64,000 nt of DNA from positions 372,001-436,000 of the forward strand of contig NZ_LIUF01000003.1 in the NCBI RefSeq assembly GCF_001280425.1. The letters run 5' to 3'. Under the pieces are notes generated by a model, which was given only the letters and a program-made list of their open reading frames with translations, was not told where the DNA came from and did not search any database. Every line of letters starts with the position of its first letter. The first letter of the stretch is position 1. The stretch comes from Haloarcula rubripromontorii. Lineage in GTDB: Archaea > Halobacteriota > Halobacteria > Halobacteriales > Haloarculaceae. Shown here in pieces: positions 57,134-64,000 of this stretch. A program made the position numbers and the translations under genes.

Positions 57134-58141
57134 TCAGATACCGCGGACCGTCTCGATGAGCCCGACGGACTCTAAGGTCATCCAGCAGACGAACATCACA
57201 TACAGGCCGAGCAACGTGTACGCCTCGCGGTCGGTGAGTTCGAGGTCCGTCCGCGTGAAGACGATGAACACGAGCGTCGCAAAGCCCAGAAATCCCATCG
57301 TCGGAATCGCCACGAGGAAGTCGATTGTCGCCCGCCCAGCCAGCAGGACGCCGACCGGAATCGCCACTAAGAGATTGAACGTGTTGCTCCCCAGGACGTT
57401 CGTCAGGCTCGTGACGCTGTCGTCGTTTTTCGCCGCCCGGACACTGACGAAGGCGTCGGGAAGGCTCGTGCCGGCGGCGATGACAGTCAATCCCCAGAGG
57501 AACGGCGGCGTGTCGAAGATGACTCCCAGCGAAAGCGCACCCTGGACCATTCCCTCGACGCCGACGGTGATGATGACGAGGCCGACTCCGAGAATGCCCC
57601 ACTCCCGGCTCGGACGGACGCTGTGGGTCTCGTCTGCGACGTGGTCGCTCGCGTCCTGCTGGTGCAGGAAGACGTAGATGCCGTAGGTCACGAGCGGGAC
57701 GACAGCGAGCGTGGGGGTCAGGATGGCCGCCTGGTTCGTGCCGCCCGGGACGTAGGTCGCCCCGAGCGCGAACACCATAAAGAGGATGAGGACGCTGATA
57801 ACGTAGAACTGAGCGTCTTTGTGGACGATGTCGCGGGTGGATCGAAGCTCCTCGCTTGAAAGCGCCGCGAGCGCTGGAATCACGAGCAGATTGAAGATCG
57901 CGCTTCCGACGATAGCACCGACGCCCAGCGAAAACTCGTCGTGGACGACGGTGCTGATGACGACCGAACTTATCTCCGGAAAGCTCGATCCGACGGCGAC
58001 GACGATAGCACCGTGGACCGCTACCGGCAGCCCGTAGTACTTGCTCAGTCGTTCGGCGGCCTGCTCGAAGTACCCACTGCCTTTCCAGATGACCACGGTT
58101 GCGATGACGATGAGGGCGACCGAGCCAAGCAAGCCAACCAT
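57134..58141 (-). CDS. Sodium/calcium antiporter family protein (CaCA)
   Basis: A 335-residue membrane exchanger. Two inverted alpha-repeats hold the cation-binding residues: GSSFPEISS near residue 52 and AAGTSLPDAFVSV near 215, both followed by GSxxFNLL. About ten helices. The acidic residue is Glu in the first repeat and Asp in the second, differing from typical GTSLPE in both, which could affect selectivity. It exchanges Na+ or H+ for Ca2+ in related proteins. Confidence 0.9.
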   Translation of the reverse strand: MVGLLGSVALIVIATVVIWKGSGYFEQAAERLSKYYGLPVAVHGAIVVAVGSSFPEISSVVISTVVHDEFSLGVGAIVGSAIFNLLVIPALAALSSEELRSTRDIVHKDAQFYVISVLILFMVFALGATYVPGGTNQAAILTPTLAVVPLVTYGIYVFLHQQDASDHVADETHSVRPSREWGILGVGLVIITVGVEGMVQGALSLGVIFDTPPFLWGLTVIAAGTSLPDAFVSVRAAKNDDSVTSLTNVLGSNTFNLLVAIPVGVLLAGRATIDFLVAIPTMGFLGFATLVFIVFTRTDLELTDREAYTLLGLYVMFVCWMTLESVGLIETVRGI

Positions 58142-58187
58142 TGTGAACGTATTAGCAGCAGGGGTTCAAGATGTATTCCACTCGCGG

Positions 58188-59123
58188 TCAGCGCTTGAGG
58201 CGTGCAACGAGGGCGTCGTCGGTTTCGTCGACAGCAACCAGGCCGTCGTCCGCGAGGTCGTCCAGCAGGCCGCGGAGCCACTCGCGGCCGTACTCCCCCG
58301 AAGGTGCGTAGTCAACGCGCACACGCGGCCCCAGCTTGTCCAGTGGCAGTTCGTCGTACTCCTTGAGCGCCGAAATGACGCGCCCGCGCATCTGTCGACG
58401 GCTCCCCTCGAACTCGGGCTGTGTCGGGACATCCGGTGCGGTGAAATCGCCCGTCTCGTAGGCCGAGCACCACTCGCGCCAGGGACACTCCGCGCCGTCA
58501 CAATCTGGCGTCTTCTCACAGGCGACACCACCGAGTTCCATGACAGCGTTGTTCCAGACCCGCGACTGGCCCTCCGGCATGAGCGCGCTCGCGGCCGCCT
58601 CGAACGCCGAGTCGTCGTCCGGCACGTCGAAGGCGCGGTACAGGACGCGCTTGACGTTCGTATCCACGACGGAGTTCCCGTTGTTGAACGCGAAGGAGGC
58701 GACGGCGTTTGCGGTGTAGGGGCCGACACCCATCAGTTCGCTGAGACCGTCGGGGTCCCGGGGCCACTCGCCGTCGTAGTCTTCGATGATCTGGCCGGCA
58801 GCCTCGTGGAGGTACTTCGCCCGGTTGTTGTATCCCAGCGAGTGGCTGGTCCAGAAGCCTACCACGGCCGAACGGTCGGCCGCTGCCAGCGCCGCCGCAG
58901 TCGGCCAGCGGTCAAGAAAGTCCTCCCATGCGTCGACGACCCTGTCCAGCTGGGTCTGCTGACTCATCACCTCGGAAACGAGGATCTCGTAGGGGTCTGT
59001 CGTCTCCCGCCACGGGTACGAGCGGTGATCCGCCTCGTACCACTCCACGAGCGCGTCCCGGACAGCCGACGGGTCCGCGGGCACGCCTCCCGGACGGTCC
59101 GTCGCTGTCGACTGGTCGGTCAT
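58188..59123 (-). CDS. mutY: A/G-specific adenine glycosylase MutY
   Basis: A 311-residue DNA glycosylase. The helix-hairpin-helix reads ELMGVGPYTANAVASFA (129-145); catalytic Glu51 is in SEVMSQQTQ and Asp154 in VVDTNVKRVL. It removes adenine opposite 8-oxoguanine. The iron-sulphur cysteines are Cys202, Cys208, Cys213 and Cys219, spaced x5, x4 and x5 rather than the common x6, x2, x5. The C-terminal part (about 230-311) is not a MutT-like domain but a winged-helix-like haloarchaeal tail. Confidence 0.94.
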   Translation of the reverse strand: MTDQSTATDRPGGVPADPSAVRDALVEWYEADHRSYPWRETTDPYEILVSEVMSQQTQLDRVVDAWEDFLDRWPTAAALAAADRSAVVGFWTSHSLGYNNRAKYLHEAAGQIIEDYDGEWPRDPDGLSELMGVGPYTANAVASFAFNNGNSVVDTNVKRVLYRAFDVPDDDSAFEAAASALMPEGQSRVWNNAVMELGGVACEKTPDCDGAECPWREWCSAYETGDFTAPDVPTQPEFEGSRRQMRGRVISALKEYDELPLDKLGPRVRVDYAPSGEYGREWLRGLLDDLADDGLVAVDETDDALVARLKR

Positions 59124-59235
59124 ACCCCCGCTTGGCTCTGTCCTGATTTGTGCGTGGCGGTCGGTACCGCTCGTCCGACTGTGCGTCTAGAAAGAACCCC
59201 GGTTTGGGAATGGAATCCTGCAATAGCCGGTGGTA

Positions 59236-61140
59236 TCAGTCGTCGGCTTCGGGTCGGCCCCACTCGAACTCGGTTCCGTACCAGTCCGGCTCGTCCTCGC
59301 TGAACACGTCCGCGAACACGAACATCGCGCCGTCTGGGTAGGTCGTATCGATGTACAGCCGCCAGCCGTGGGCCTCCGCGATAGTCTTGACGATGGAAAG
59401 ACCGAGCCCGGTCCCGTCCTCGCTCGTCGTGTGGCCGTACTCGAAGATACTGTCGACCGCGTCGGTCGGTATTCCCGGCCCGTCGTCGGCCACATAGAAG
59501 CCGTGTTCCGTCAGTCCGACCGTGACAGTCACTTCCGGGCCGACGTGGTCGGTTGCGTTGCGAAACAGGTTCTCGAAGGCGCGCAAGAGTCGCGTCCGGT
59601 CGGCGTCGATGGTTCGACTGCCCGTGACTTCGATGCTAGCGCTTTTGTTGTCGATGTTGTCCCACGCATCGGTGACGACGGCCTCCAGCGGGACCGGAGC
59701 CGTCTCCTCGACGCTTGCGCCCTTTCTCGTCAGCGTCAGCACATCGTCGATTATCGATTCGATACGGTCGTGTGCGTCTTCGAGTTTCTCGATGTGGGAC
59801 TGGAGATCGGCCGAATCCGTCTCCTGATCCGACAGCCGCGTCGCAAGCAGTTCGACGTGTCCCCGAGCGACCGTCAGCGGATTGCGGAGGTCGTGGCTCA
59901 GCGTCGACGCGAACTCGTCCAGCCGCTCGTTCTGGCGTTCGAGTTCGCGGCTCGACCGCTCGGCTTCCTCACGAGCCGCCTGAGCCTGTCGAATCTGGCT
60001 CCGGAGCGTATCCCGCATGTTCCCGAACGCGTCGTACAGCCGCCCGATCTCGTCCTGCCGAGTGGTCGAGATGTCGACGCCGAGGTCACCCTCTTTCATC
60101 GCCTGCGTTCGGTCGCGGAGCTGTACTATCGGTCGAACCGTGTGCCGTCCGAAAAGATACCCGGCGACGCCCAGCGAGACGACTGCCGTCCCGATGACAG
60201 CGAGGAATCCCCAGCGGACGAGCCGACTTGGTCCGTACAGCGACTCGCGCTCGGCGCTCGTCGCGACCACCCACGACGTGCCGTTGACCGGCGTGTACGT
60301 TGTGACACGGTCTTCAGTTTCGATAGTCGTCGTTCTGCCCGCTGTTGCGGCCCGGAGACCGTCCTGACTGAGAGGCGCAGAACCGCCCTGACCGTCGACA
60401 AGCGGGTCTCCGCCTCCGGTGAGCAGTCGCGTCTCAAACCCGCTACGCCCGTCGCGGACCTCCTCGGTTGGGACCCGGGCAACCAAAACTAGTGCTCCGT
60501 CCCCATCGGAGACGGGAGTCACGAACGCCATGGAGTGGCCGCCACCGTCCGCGTATGCCGCCGATTGCACTACTGTCTCAGTGCCGGTCGTATCGTTTAT
60601 CGTCGCCAGTACAGGGGACTTCCACGCGGGTTCGACCGCCCACGGTGCCCGGCCTTCTGTGCTTTCCTCAGTGCTGGCAACAATTAACTGCGAGTCGTCG
60701 ACGGTAGAGACGTAGTGGAGCGACCGAATCTGTGACGACTCCGCTGTGGCTGCTGTGGTGAGGTACTGCCTGACCTCTGCGGCCGTTCCGGTATCGTACA
60801 CCCCTGTGGCTGCGATAGCAATAGTCTCCGTCTCCGTGGTCGTCCGCCACTGCTCGATACTGTCGGCACGATGCATGGCCGACGTTTCGAGGTCCGTCGT
60901 CGCGTCGCTGACAACCTGTTTCTGTATCTGCAGGTAGCTACCGAAGCCCACGGCTGCGAGTACGACGGCGATTACTGCCAGCGCGACAGCGAACTTCGCC
61001 GCGTAGTTTCGCGCGTACACGGCCGGGAGGACTGGGTGAAGCCGCTCTCGCAGCCCGTCGGGCTGGCTTGACCGCGCTGTCTCGTCCCCACCACCTGTCA
61101 TTATCTGATCTGAATCCTTCAGTGGTCGACCGCTACCCAT
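59236..61140 (-). CDS. Membrane sensor histidine kinase with HAMP domain
   Basis: A 634-residue sensor kinase. TM1 spans about 48-70 and TM2 about 308-331, flanking an extracellular sensor of about 235 residues of Cache/PDC type. HAMP (about 332-385), a coiled coil, then HisKA with LSHDLRNPLTV (His416) and an HATPase with N-box NLFRNATDH and G-boxes DDGPGIP and GTGLGLSI follow. Start at 61140 (MGSGRPLKD) fits a TATA in 61162-61167. Its promoter overlaps two palindromes. No response regulator is adjacent. Confidence 0.9.
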   Translation of the reverse strand: MGSGRPLKDSDQIMTGGGDETARSSQPDGLRERLHPVLPAVYARNYAAKFAVALAVIAVVLAAVGFGSYLQIQKQVVSDATTDLETSAMHRADSIEQWRTTTETETIAIAATGVYDTGTAAEVRQYLTTAATAESSQIRSLHYVSTVDDSQLIVASTEESTEGRAPWAVEPAWKSPVLATINDTTGTETVVQSAAYADGGGHSMAFVTPVSDGDGALVLVARVPTEEVRDGRSGFETRLLTGGGDPLVDGQGGSAPLSQDGLRAATAGRTTTIETEDRVTTYTPVNGTSWVVATSAERESLYGPSRLVRWGFLAVIGTAVVSLGVAGYLFGRHTVRPIVQLRDRTQAMKEGDLGVDISTTRQDEIGRLYDAFGNMRDTLRSQIRQAQAAREEAERSSRELERQNERLDEFASTLSHDLRNPLTVARGHVELLATRLSDQETDSADLQSHIEKLEDAHDRIESIIDDVLTLTRKGASVEETAPVPLEAVVTDAWDNIDNKSASIEVTGSRTIDADRTRLLRAFENLFRNATDHVGPEVTVTVGLTEHGFYVADDGPGIPTDAVDSIFEYGHTTSEDGTGLGLSIVKTIAEAHGWRLYIDTTYPDGAMFVFADVFSEDEPDWYGTEFEWGRPEADD

Positions 61141-61155
61141 CGTTATGTTCAACCC

Positions 61156-61178
61156 ATGATATAATTTATCATATGATA
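61156..61178. promoter_or_regulatory. Overlapping palindromes at the histidine kinase promoter
   Basis: ATGATA-TAATT-TATCAT (61156-61172) overlaps TATCAT-ATGATA (61167-61178). The half-site ATGATA thus occurs three times in alternating orientation within 23 bp. They cover the spot, 20-35 nt before the kinase start at 61140, where the TATA box would be, so a bound dimer would block transcription. Confidence 0.5.
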
Positions 61179-61259
61179 TACTCACATCGATACGTGTTTT
61201 GAGGGAGCAGCCCCAGACGAGTCGTAAGGCGTTTCCTCGCGCTCGTCGTCCCCTTTCGT

Positions 61260-61586
61260 ATGAGCCTCGAAGAGCTACAGGATGATATCGAAGCGGCGTA
61301 CGGCGACTTCGACGACGAGTTCGATCTGTCCATCGACCGTGAGACGCGTAACGAACTCGCGATGCTGTCAGTCGCCCTCGATCCGGACGACCCGGACGAA
61401 CTCATCAGGCGGGCGGTTCATATGCTGTTTCAGTCGACCGTCGACCGTGGGACGCTGGATTTCCACCTCCGGTCGAGTTACGACTGCACGTACGACGAGT
61501 ACCTCTCTGGGATGACCTTCGACCAGATGACCGGGAACGACTTCCCCCAGCAACAGGACAAGGACGACCGGCGCTACCAGTTTTAG
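61260..61586 (+). CDS. Haloarchaeal protein of unknown function, acidic
   Basis: A 108-residue acidic protein (MSLEELQDDIEAAYGDFDDE). The mid-part is helical with LSVALDPDDPDELIRRAVHMLFQSTVD and a Cys near residue 75 in SSYDCTYDEYL. No domain recognised. Divergent from the histidine kinase and sharing 4 nt at its stop with the convergent MgtC/DUF4010 gene. Confidence 0.75.
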   Translation: MSLEELQDDIEAAYGDFDDEFDLSIDRETRNELAMLSVALDPDDPDELIRRAVHMLFQSTVDRGTLDFHLRSSYDCTYDEYLSGMTFDQMTGNDFPQQQDKDDRRYQF

Positions 61587-62857
61587 ATCAGGAGCCATAG
61601 CGCCAGCACTGTTGCGATACCAAGGACGACCGAACTCCAGAACGCGACACGCGTGGCGAAGGCACGGTTCGGTCCCGGGGCGGTCAACGCTGCTTTGATC
61701 ATGATACTGGCGGCCGTCGCGGTCAGAATAGCGACCATCGCCGTCGGCCCATCGATAGCGCCGCCGCGGTACAGCAACACGGCTGAGGTCGTCGCCCCGG
61801 CACTGGAAACCAGCCCGCTGAGTGCCGACGTGACGTAGAGGCCTGCCGTTCCGAACTGCGTCTCTGCGAACCCGCCAGCGACCACGACCAGCAGGAACAC
61901 CCCGCCGAAAGCAAGCGCATTCCGTAGGGAGAACGGGCTTTCAAGCCCCATGTCGACCGTCTCAGACCAATCCGCGGTGTATGCGGCGACAACGACACTG
62001 CCGACAATGACGGCCCCGAGCGGAACGATTGCCTCCACTAAGACGCCACGCTCGATGGTGAAGAACACGGTAATCAGGAGATTACGGAGCGCCATCGCTG
62101 CGTCGGCCAGCAGAATCGCGGCAACGGCGTACGAGGTTGCGTCCGGCCGCTGTCGAACGTGGTCGAGCATCGTGCCCACCACCGCTGTCGACGACGCGAG
62201 ACCGCCGAAAAAGCCGGTAACGGCGATGCCACGGCTGCCGTACGTCTGGACGATGGCGTAGTTGACGATGCCGATGCCAGCGACGAACAGCACCATCAGC
62301 CAGATAACGCGCAGTTCCACGGCCACGTCGACCAGTCCGCCAGGCAACTCGACCGGTTCAGACGGAAGCAACGGGTAGATGACGAAGGCGATGATAGCGA
62401 ACTCCGTCGCTGAGCGTAGTTCCTCGCGAGTAAGTCCCCATGCGAGGGAGTGAAGCTCCCGCTTGAGCACCAGCAGCAGCGACGAGAAGACGGCGACCGA
62501 AACACCTTCCAGAATGAACCCCTGTGCGACCAGCGCCCCGATACCGTAGGCGACGAGCATCGAGACAGACGTGGTCAGTGATAGCCCCTCTTCTTCCGCA
62601 GTGCCGAGAAGCCCCTGCACTGCGAGCAAGACCCCCTGCACGATGACCAGGACGCCGCCGACGACGAGGAGCGCCTGGTTTTCGATCAGCGTGAACACCG
62701 CAGCGAGCAGGCTAATCAGTGCGAACGTCCGCACACCGGCCGACTTCTGTGACCACTCCCGTTCGAGCCCCAGAAACATCCCGAGCGCCCCCGCAAGCAG
62801 GATTCGAAACACGGTCGTCTGAACCGGCTCCGGAGAGAACTGCAGGAGAATCGACAT
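61583..62857 (-). CDS. MgtC/SapB-DUF4010 membrane protein
   Basis: A 424-residue membrane protein. An N-terminal MgtC/SapB domain (about 10-135; RILLAGALGMFLGLEREWSQKSAGVRTFAL) is fused to a DUF4010 domain (about 170-424). About twelve helices. The MgtC family is tied to magnesium stress and acid survival in bacteria, but function in haloarchaea is not known. Start MSILLQF at 62857 is chosen over one 9 nt upstream. Its 3' end overlaps the convergent gene by 4 nt. Confidence 0.87.
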   Translation of the reverse strand: MSILLQFSPEPVQTTVFRILLAGALGMFLGLEREWSQKSAGVRTFALISLLAAVFTLIENQALLVVGGVLVIVQGVLLAVQGLLGTAEEEGLSLTTSVSMLVAYGIGALVAQGFILEGVSVAVFSSLLLVLKRELHSLAWGLTREELRSATEFAIIAFVIYPLLPSEPVELPGGLVDVAVELRVIWLMVLFVAGIGIVNYAIVQTYGSRGIAVTGFFGGLASSTAVVGTMLDHVRQRPDATSYAVAAILLADAAMALRNLLITVFFTIERGVLVEAIVPLGAVIVGSVVVAAYTADWSETVDMGLESPFSLRNALAFGGVFLLVVVAGGFAETQFGTAGLYVTSALSGLVSSAGATTSAVLLYRGGAIDGPTAMVAILTATAASIMIKAALTAPGPNRAFATRVAFWSSVVLGIATVLALWLLI

Positions 62858-63007
62858 AGGGCACATACGCGTGACATTAGTTAACAGTTGTTGATACCGG
62901 ATATCCGCTTCTCGCTCGGCAGTCAGTGGCCGACCAACAGTACAAGCTAGCGATGTGTCTCGTCACTACCCGGGAGCGACAGTCTCACCAGCGACAGTGT
63001 GACCTCG

Positions 63008-63283
63008 TCACAGGTCGACGTACTGGTCTTCCCACTCACGACGGGCGTCGATCTCGCGACGCCCGCGGCGCGTGAGGGTATAAAAGTTGGTCCGGCGGTC
63101 GCGCTGGCCCTTCTCAACGAGTCCCTTGTCGACAAGCGTATCGAGGTTCGGATACAGGCGACCGTGATGGATCTCCTTCTCGTAGTACGCTTCGAGTTCC
63201 TCCTTGATAGCTAAGCCGTGTGGCTCCTCCCTGCCAGCGATCACGTAGAGAAGGTCACGCTGGAATCCTGTCAAGTCGTGCAT
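63008..63283 (-). CDS. PadR-family winged-helix regulator
   Basis: A 91-residue PadR regulator. The N-terminal GFQRDLLYVIAGREEPHGLAIKEELEAYY, the recognition helix GRLYPNLDTLVDKGL and the wing RRTNFYTLTRRGRREI are typical of the small haloarchaeal PadR group. Upstream on its strand, AGGAG lies 5 nt before the ATG, a ribosome site unusual in this window, and a 12-nt inverted repeat lies downstream of the TATA. Self-repression is likely; other targets are unknown. Confidence 0.9.
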   Translation of the reverse strand: MHDLTGFQRDLLYVIAGREEPHGLAIKEELEAYYEKEIHHGRLYPNLDTLVDKGLVEKGQRDRRTNFYTLTRRGRREIDARREWEDQYVDL

Positions 63284-63305
63284 CGATTCTCCTATGTAAT
63301 GATTT

Positions 63306-63317
63306 AGTATCTATACT
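63306..63317. promoter_or_regulatory. Inverted repeat between TATA and start of padR (candidate operator)
   Basis: AGTAT-CT-ATACT is a perfect 12-nt inverted repeat, just downstream of the TTTAAC element (63318-63323 on the minus strand) and before the expected transcription start of the PadR gene. This is a repressor-type position. Confidence 0.45.
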
Positions 63318-63816
63318 GTTAAATATATCGGCCCAGAGAATTTGATATAGTTTCACTATCACTAGGTGTCGAATTTTCTGTATGTAGGCCCTCAGTCATC
63401 GTTTTGTCCATACGGTAAATACAGTCAGTATATCATCATTCTCTGGAAACTGATGGCAGCAGTATTATTTGTCACTGTAGGATACAGTTGGCAGAAACAC
63501 GCTTGATTGGAGCGGAGAGAGTAGTCAACGGCACCGACACTGTGGTATACCTCAGAACGATGACCGACCGGTGACAGAAAAATCACATCAGCGCAGTGGG
63601 CGCTACCTCGCGGCACTACTTCCGATAGAGTTTGAGGTGACAGTCGCGCACGGTGGTCAAGGACGAGGGTGCCACGGGCAGCATCGAAGCTGAACTGGCG
63701 TCCACAGGACGCGGCGGACACAGAGGTGTCTCTCGGGCGCGACATACCGGAAAGCAGCCACTTTTCAGGTACACAGAAATCGCTCGTATTAGGTCGTTAG
63801 CAGCGAAGTAAGTGGA

Positions 63817-63843
63817 AAGCGGTCGCGAAAAACGCGACCGCTT
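63817..63843. other. Perfect 11-bp hairpin with AAAAA loop
   Basis: AAGCGGTCGCG-AAAAA-CGCGACCGCTT. No mismatches in an 11-bp GC-rich stem. In RNA, or on extruded DNA, this would be very stable. It lies 22 nt before a second hairpin. Confidence 0.7.
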
Positions 63844-63865
63844 GCCGCCCTGAATTGGTCCCCGC

Positions 63866-63895
63866 TGACGCTTCGGCCCTCCAAGCGAAGCGTCA
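63866..63895. other. Perfect 10-bp hairpin with 10-nt loop
   Basis: TGACGCTTCG-10 nt-CGAAGCGTCA. No mismatches. The loop's CCAAG (63881-63885) is also complementary to CTTGG just after the stem (63896-63900), so an alternative 5-bp pairing would compete with this stem. A TATA-like CTTAAAAG follows at 63919-63926. Confidence 0.65.
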
Positions 63896-64000
63896 CTTGG
63901 TCGAATGGGGCAGAATAACTTAAAAGTACCGGCCCCGTCCAGCAGATGTTAGTTATCGAAGTGAATGTGAATGTAAGTTGTAACTAATTTAGATATGCTC

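Larger units (their letters stand above)
63284..64000. other. 717-nt terminal region without a secure gene; possible decayed ORF
   Basis: The region upstream of padR is AT-rich to about 63470. A minus-strand frame at 63425-63745 (106 codons) has GC3-rich codons in its first half but AT-rich ones at its end, no promoter and no recognised domain; it may be a decayed gene. Two hairpins lie at 63817-63895. A promoter-like TATA at 63920-63926 precedes an ATG that yields only 13 codons. Confidence 0.35.

Noticed and set aside
63866-63900. H-type pseudoknot from loop CCAAG and downstream CTTGG
   Set aside because: With no nucleotides to cross the 10-bp stem it is not sterically possible; only a competing alternative pairing is retained.
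63946-63987. 13-codon frame after the TATA near the end
   Set aside because: Too short, and VIEVNVNV is low-complexity. The TATA could serve a transcript continuing beyond the window.

Overview
This is a 64 kb stretch of a haloarchaeal chromosome, most likely Haloarcula or a close relative. The support is a high GC content, very acidic predicted proteins, TATA elements centred 24-29 nt before start codons (leaderless transcripts), Tat lipoprotein signals, two PGF-CTERM surface proteins, and archaeal-type informational genes (pelota, RqcH/NFACT, Elp3, Lhr, a Dna2-like helicase-nuclease). A sigma subunit of methylaspartate (glutamate) mutase recalls the methylaspartate cycle described in Haloarcula. 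I see no rRNA, tRNA, CRISPR array or intact transposase. Nearly all of the window is chromosomal core and lineage-specific haloarchaeal genes, densely packed.

0-8 kb, sugar uptake and control: a carbohydrate ABC cassette on the minus strand (binding protein, then MalF-like and MalG-like permeases, the last running off the edge) follows a TrmB-type regulator. Then come an aldo/keto reductase, a Cys-rich membrane protein and a GfcR-like HTH-PRTase regulator.

8-12.3 kb, acyl-CoA metabolism: a thiolase overlaps a DUF35 OB-fold partner. Convergent to it lie an alpha/beta hydrolase and a MeaB GTPase plus the B12-binding subunit of methylmalonyl-CoA mutase.

12.5-19.4 kb, envelope glycan genes: GT2, DUF2304, NodB-type deacetylase and an LPG-synthase-like membrane protein form a tight plus-strand operon. 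A GT39-like membrane protein, a second GT2 and an MFS transporter lie on the other strand.

19.5-34.8 kb, mixed: small haloarchaeal proteins, DUF2237, a Dna2-like Cas4/helicase fusion, a YdbS/YdbT pair, a lipoprotein with tandem nonapeptides, beta-carbonic anhydrase, an Lhr-type helicase, a DapA/KDG-aldolase family protein, a membrane-anchored winged-HTH, a methyltransferase, an MBL-fold protein and a GAF histidine kinase.

34.9-48.9 kb, translation quality control and surface proteins: pelota and RqcH lie on the same strand within 5.3 kb, with a DUF4013 membrane protein and an AIR-synthase/HypE-like protein between them. An FAD oxidoreductase, two PGF-CTERM proteins that share a C-terminal module, Elp3 and a 44-residue CxxC miniprotein follow.

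49-64 kb, signalling, repair and transport: a chemotaxis transducer, a cupin, an S1-OB-DHH protein whose DHH motifs look degenerate, a Yip1-like protein, an FMN reductase, an orphan mutase sigma subunit, a GNAT, a Na/Ca exchanger, MutY, a HAMP histidine kinase behind a palindromic promoter, an MgtC/DUF4010 protein and a PadR regulator. The last 0.7 kb has no convincing gene but holds two perfect hairpins followed by a promoter-like TATA.

Six of ten convergent gene pairs overlap by 4 nt or are separated by no more than 1 nt.
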